64,000 nucleotides of DNA from Pedococcus aerophilus (GTDB lineage Bacteria > Actinomycetota > Actinomycetes > Actinomycetales > Dermatophilaceae): NCBI RefSeq assembly GCF_039532215.1, contig NZ_BAAARN010000004.1, forward strand, positions 392,106-456,105, given 5' to 3'. Under the pieces are notes generated by a model. It made no database searches, was not told where the DNA came from, and saw only the letters and a list, made by a program, of their open reading frames with translations. Shown here piece after piece: positions 61,609 through 64,000 of the stretch (within the stretch, counting starts at the first letter, position 1; every line of letters starts with the position of its first letter). The translations under genes and the position numbers were made by a program.

Positions 61609-62238
61609 TTGCCGCGGTCCTTCTTCGCCCGCGACGTCCTGACGGTCGCCCCGGCGCTGCTCGGTGCGACCGTCAGCCACGCCGGGGTGACGGTCCGCCT
61701 CACCGAAGTGGAGGCGTATGCGGGGGAGTCCGACCCCGGGTCGCACGCCTTCCGCGGCCCCACCCCACGGACCGCGGTGATGTTCGGTCGGGCGGGTCAC
61801 CTCTACGTCTACTTCACCTACGGGATGCACTGGTGCGCCAACATCGTCTGCGGTGACGAGGGGGCGGCCAGTGCGGTCCTGCTGCGGGCCGGCGAGGTGG
61901 TCGACGGCGAGGACGTGGCAGCGGGACGCAGGGAGGGGATCCGGCGCCGGGACTGGGCACGGGGACCTGCCCGCTTGGCGACCACGTTGGCGCTCGCGGG
62001 TGCGCACACCGGACTGGACGCCTGCGCGGACGACTCGGACGTGGTGCTGCGTGCTCCCTCGGTCTGCGTCGACCTGTCCTCCGTGCGCACAGGTCCGCGG
62101 GTGGGGGTGTCCGGTGCAGGGGGTGACGGTGACGCGCACCCGTGGAGGTTCTGGCTCGCGGACGAACCGAGCGTCTCGGTGTACCGGCCCGCACCGAATC
62201 GACCAACCACGTCCCGTACCCGCCATACCCGGTCATAG
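61609..62238 (+). CDS. DNA-3-methyladenine glycosylase (AAG/Mpg type)
   Basis: 209-aa base-excision repair enzyme. It has FFARDVLTVAPALLGATVS, the catalytic-region VEAYAGESDPGSHAFRGPTPR, YVYFTYGMHWCANIVC and AVLLRAGEVVDG, typical of the alkyladenine glycosylase fold. The start is doubtful: no ATG or GTG fits, and TTG 61609 (LPRSFF) is the best in-frame choice, without a clear ribosome-binding site. It follows sdhB by about 20 bases. Confidence 0.88.
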   Translation: MPRSFFARDVLTVAPALLGATVSHAGVTVRLTEVEAYAGESDPGSHAFRGPTPRTAVMFGRAGHLYVYFTYGMHWCANIVCGDEGAASAVLLRAGEVVDGEDVAAGRREGIRRRDWARGPARLATTLALAGAHTGLDACADDSDVVLRAPSVCVDLSSVRTGPRVGVSGAGGDGDAHPWRFWLADEPSVSVYRPAPNRPTTSRTRHTRS

Positions 62239-62301
62239 GGCAGGCTGTGCTCGTGCCTGCGGTCCCGCAGCACGACCGACCGGACAAGGAGCACCGACAC
62301 C

Positions 62302-63567
62302 GTGAGCGACATCTTCGACGATCTGCAGTGGCGAGGACTGGTGGCGCAGACCACCGACGAGTCCGCGCTGCGCCGAGCACTCGCCGACGGGCCGATCACG
62401 GCGTATTGCGGGTTCGACCCGACAGCTCCCTCGCTGCACTTCGGCAACCTCGTTCAGCTGATCGTCATGCGGCACCTGCAACGCGCGGGCCACCGGATCA
62501 TCTGCCTCGTGGGTGGGTCCACCGGCCTGATCGGTGATCCTCGGCCCTCCTCCGAACGCATCCTCAAGACCAAGGAGCAGACGGCCGAGTGGGTCGCCGG
62601 CATCCAGGAGCAGGTCCGGCCGTTCCTCGACTTCGAGGGGGACAACGCCGCGATCATGGTGAACAACCTCGACTGGACCGCACCCCTGTCCGCGCTGGAC
62701 TTCCTGCGCGACATCGGCAAGCACTTCCGGGTCAACCAGATGGTCAAGAAGGACGCAGTGGCGGCGCGGTTGAACAGCGACGAGGGGATCTCGTACACCG
62801 AGTTCAGCTACCAGATCCTCCAGGGCCTGGACTACCTCCAGCTCTACCGCGACTTCGGCTGCACGCTGCAGACCGGTGGGCAGGACCAGTGGGGCAACCT
62901 CACCGCCGGATCGGACCTGATCCACCGGGTGGAGGGGAAGTCGGTCCACCTGCTCACGACGCCGCTGATCACCGACTCGTCGGGGACGAAGTTCGGCAAG
63001 AGCGAGGGCAACGCCATCTGGCTCAACGGGGACATGACCAGTCCCTACGCCTTCTACCAGTACTGGATCAACGTCGAGGACGCCTCGGTGATCAAGCTGC
63101 TCAAGGTCTTCACCGACCGTGACGCGGACGAGATCGCCCGGCTGGAGCAGTCCCTGGCGGACAGGCCCTTCCTGCGTGAGTCGCAGAAGGCCCTGGCCGC
63201 TGACGTCACCACCCTCGTGCACGGAGCCGCGGCGACGGCGGCGGTCCAGGCGGCGTCGGAGGCGTTGTTCGGCAAGGGGGACGTGACCGCGATGGACGAG
63301 CGCACCTTGGGCGATGCCACGGGCGAGCTGCCCGGGGGAGAGGTCTCCGTGGGGATGTCGGTGACCGATGCCCTGGTTGCCGTCGGCCTCGTCGACTCCC
63401 GCAACGCCGCACGACGAGCCATCGGTGACGGCGGTGCCTCGCTCAACAACGTCAAGCTCACCGATGCCGAGCAGCTGCTCGGTGAGGACGACTTCCTGCA
63501 CGGGCAGGTGGCGCTCCTGCGGCGAGGGCGCAAGTCCCTGGCTGCGGGGCGCCTCACCCGGCCCTGA
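62302..63567 (+). CDS. tyrS: Tyrosine-tRNA ligase
   Basis: 421-aa class I synthetase. It has YCGFDPTAPSLHFGN (HIGH-type motif at residues 46-49), GGQDQWGN and the KMSKS-type loop TKFGKSEGN near residue 234, then a C-terminal S4-like RNA-binding domain (ALVAVGLVDSRNAARRAIGDGGASLNN). GTG 62302 follows AAGGAGC. Last protein gene before the rRNA leader. Confidence 0.96.
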   Translation: MSDIFDDLQWRGLVAQTTDESALRRALADGPITAYCGFDPTAPSLHFGNLVQLIVMRHLQRAGHRIICLVGGSTGLIGDPRPSSERILKTKEQTAEWVAGIQEQVRPFLDFEGDNAAIMVNNLDWTAPLSALDFLRDIGKHFRVNQMVKKDAVAARLNSDEGISYTEFSYQILQGLDYLQLYRDFGCTLQTGGQDQWGNLTAGSDLIHRVEGKSVHLLTTPLITDSSGTKFGKSEGNAIWLNGDMTSPYAFYQYWINVEDASVIKLLKVFTDRDADEIARLEQSLADRPFLRESQKALAADVTTLVHGAAATAAVQAASEALFGKGDVTAMDERTLGDATGELPGGEVSVGMSVTDALVAVGLVDSRNAARRAIGDGGASLNNVKLTDAEQLLGEDDFLHGQVALLRRGRKSLAAGRLTRP

Positions 63568-63594
63568 GGCATCCGGGCCGGGCACCCTGAGCAC

Positions 63595-63663
63595 GAGGGA
63601 TCCCGCCGCGGAGGGCGCGCAGGTCGCTGACCTGCGGATTTGTCTTCTGCGGCGGGATCCCTC
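63595..63663 (+). terminator. 15-bp inverted repeat enclosing an 8-bp hairpin
   Basis: GAGGGATCCCGCCGC (63595-63609) and its exact complement (63649-63663) enclose a second hairpin, CGCAGGTC-GCT-GACCTGCG (63618-63636). It begins 28 bases past the tyrS stop and ends in CTCTAATGTTT. It probably terminates tyrS transcription before the rRNA operon, but the nested form is unusual. Confidence 0.65.
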
Positions 63664-63772
63664 TAATGTTTACGACGTCAGCCCGACAGGGAGGAACGGA
63701 CACCACCGCGGTCACCACCGCGAAGAAGGCCGGTCCCGGGGCTGAACCCCACATGCAGTACAGTTCTTCTCC

Positions 63773-63790
63773 GGCGCACTTCGGTGCGCC
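63773..63790. other. UUCG-loop hairpin
   Basis: GGCGCAC-TTCG-GTGCGCC is a perfect 7-bp stem with a stable UUCG tetraloop, flanked by GTTCT and AGAAC, which can extend the pairing. It lies in the upstream region of the rRNA promoter. Its role is unknown. Confidence 0.6.
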
Positions 63791-63845
63791 AGAACAGCAA
63801 CAACGTGGGGGCTTTCCACCACGGTTTTCTCGCCGCGAAGCGGAT

Positions 63846-63875
63846 TTGGGAAAACGACGCAGGAAAGCATACGAT
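63846..63875 (+). promoter_or_regulatory. Probable rRNA operon promoter
   Basis: TTGGGA (63846-63851) and TACGAT (63870-63875) are separated by 18 bases. They are followed by the leader that leads towards 16S rRNA. This is the strongest sigma-70-type pair in the last 400 bases. Confidence 0.6.
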
Positions 63876-63879
63876 CGAG

Positions 63880-64000
63880 AGGTTGCCCCGGAGGCTTCGC
63901 CCGAAAAGCGAGTCAAAGGTGTGCGTCCGATCCTTGAGAACTCAACAGCGTGTCAAAAATCGATGCCAATTACCTCGTCTCTGGGGTGGCGCGGCTTTCA
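63880..64000 (+). other. Leader of an rRNA operon (16S lies beyond the window)
   Basis: The stretch includes CCTTGAGAACTCAACAGCGT (63933-63952) and AAAATCGATGCCAAT, sequence I recall as typical of the region just before 16S rRNA in Micrococcales. The window ends before the mature 16S start, so no rRNA gene is annotated. Confidence 0.6.

Noticed and set aside
63933..64000. 16S rRNA gene start
   Set aside because: The sequence is leader only; the conserved first bases of mature 16S rRNA are not reached before the window ends.

Overview
The window is a very GC-rich chromosomal segment from an actinobacterium, most likely a Micrococcales member of the Intrasporangiaceae type (inference). The evidence is GTG/TTG-rich starts with many 4-bp ATGA/GTGA overlaps, polyphosphate glucokinase, F420-dependent glucose-6-phosphate dehydrogenase, the actinobacterial PriA isomerase, a glnA2-glnE pair, a Sdh1-type succinate dehydrogenase, and an argCJBDFR-H cluster. 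Nearly all of it is core metabolic DNA, with one short accessory patch around 21.1-25.6 kb.

Layout. 0-3.3 kb: two tiny coupled genes, a Tat-exported beta-helix protein and an HSL-type esterase. 3.3-7.4 kb: a metal-dependent hydrolase, then a small Cys/Lys-rich gene whose promoter carries a near-consensus DtxR/IdeR iron box, followed by an ABC ATPase, its permease and a frameshifted GH114-like lipoprotein. 7.5-16.8 kb: ppgK, map, a small orphan, a methyltransferase, fgd, an M20 peptidase, a secreted metallopeptidase, panB and nadE. 17-21 kb: a secreted immune-inhibitor-A protease and a CrtI/PYROXD2-like oxidoreductase. 21.1-25.6 kb: the accessory patch (HNH/DUF222 protein, GNAT, unknown genes), bounded by the 3' end of the oxidoreductase gene and a degenerate second copy of that 3' end, with a 15-bp repeat recurring between its genes.

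25.6-37.4 kb: glnA2-glnE, an MFS exporter, then the histidine operon hisD-hisC-hisB-(unknown)-hisH-priA and an SseB-like gene. 37.4-43.9 kb: a DUF952 gene, a catalase, a second MFS gene, DUF1844, and infC-rpmI-rplT with a TrmH-type methyltransferase; infC appears to start at ATC. 43.9-49.8 kb: an orphan PAS histidine kinase, pheS-pheT and an SDR. 49.8-57.7 kb: the arginine operon, with an ArgR-like operator over the argC promoter and an ACT-domain gene between argC and argJ; argG is absent. 57.7-61.6 kb: a small unknown gene and sdhC-sdhA-sdhB. 61.6-63.6 kb: a 3-methyladenine glycosylase and tyrS. The last 400 bases hold a long inverted repeat and what looks like the promoter and leader of an rRNA operon that continues beyond the window.

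A recurring feature is the leaderless promoter: TAnnnT followed by 6-7 bases and then directly by ATG/GTG. It fixes the probable start codons of map, nadE, hisD, argC, the histidine kinase, the HNH gene, one MFS gene and the iron-box gene. No tRNA, CRISPR array, insertion sequence or integrase was found.
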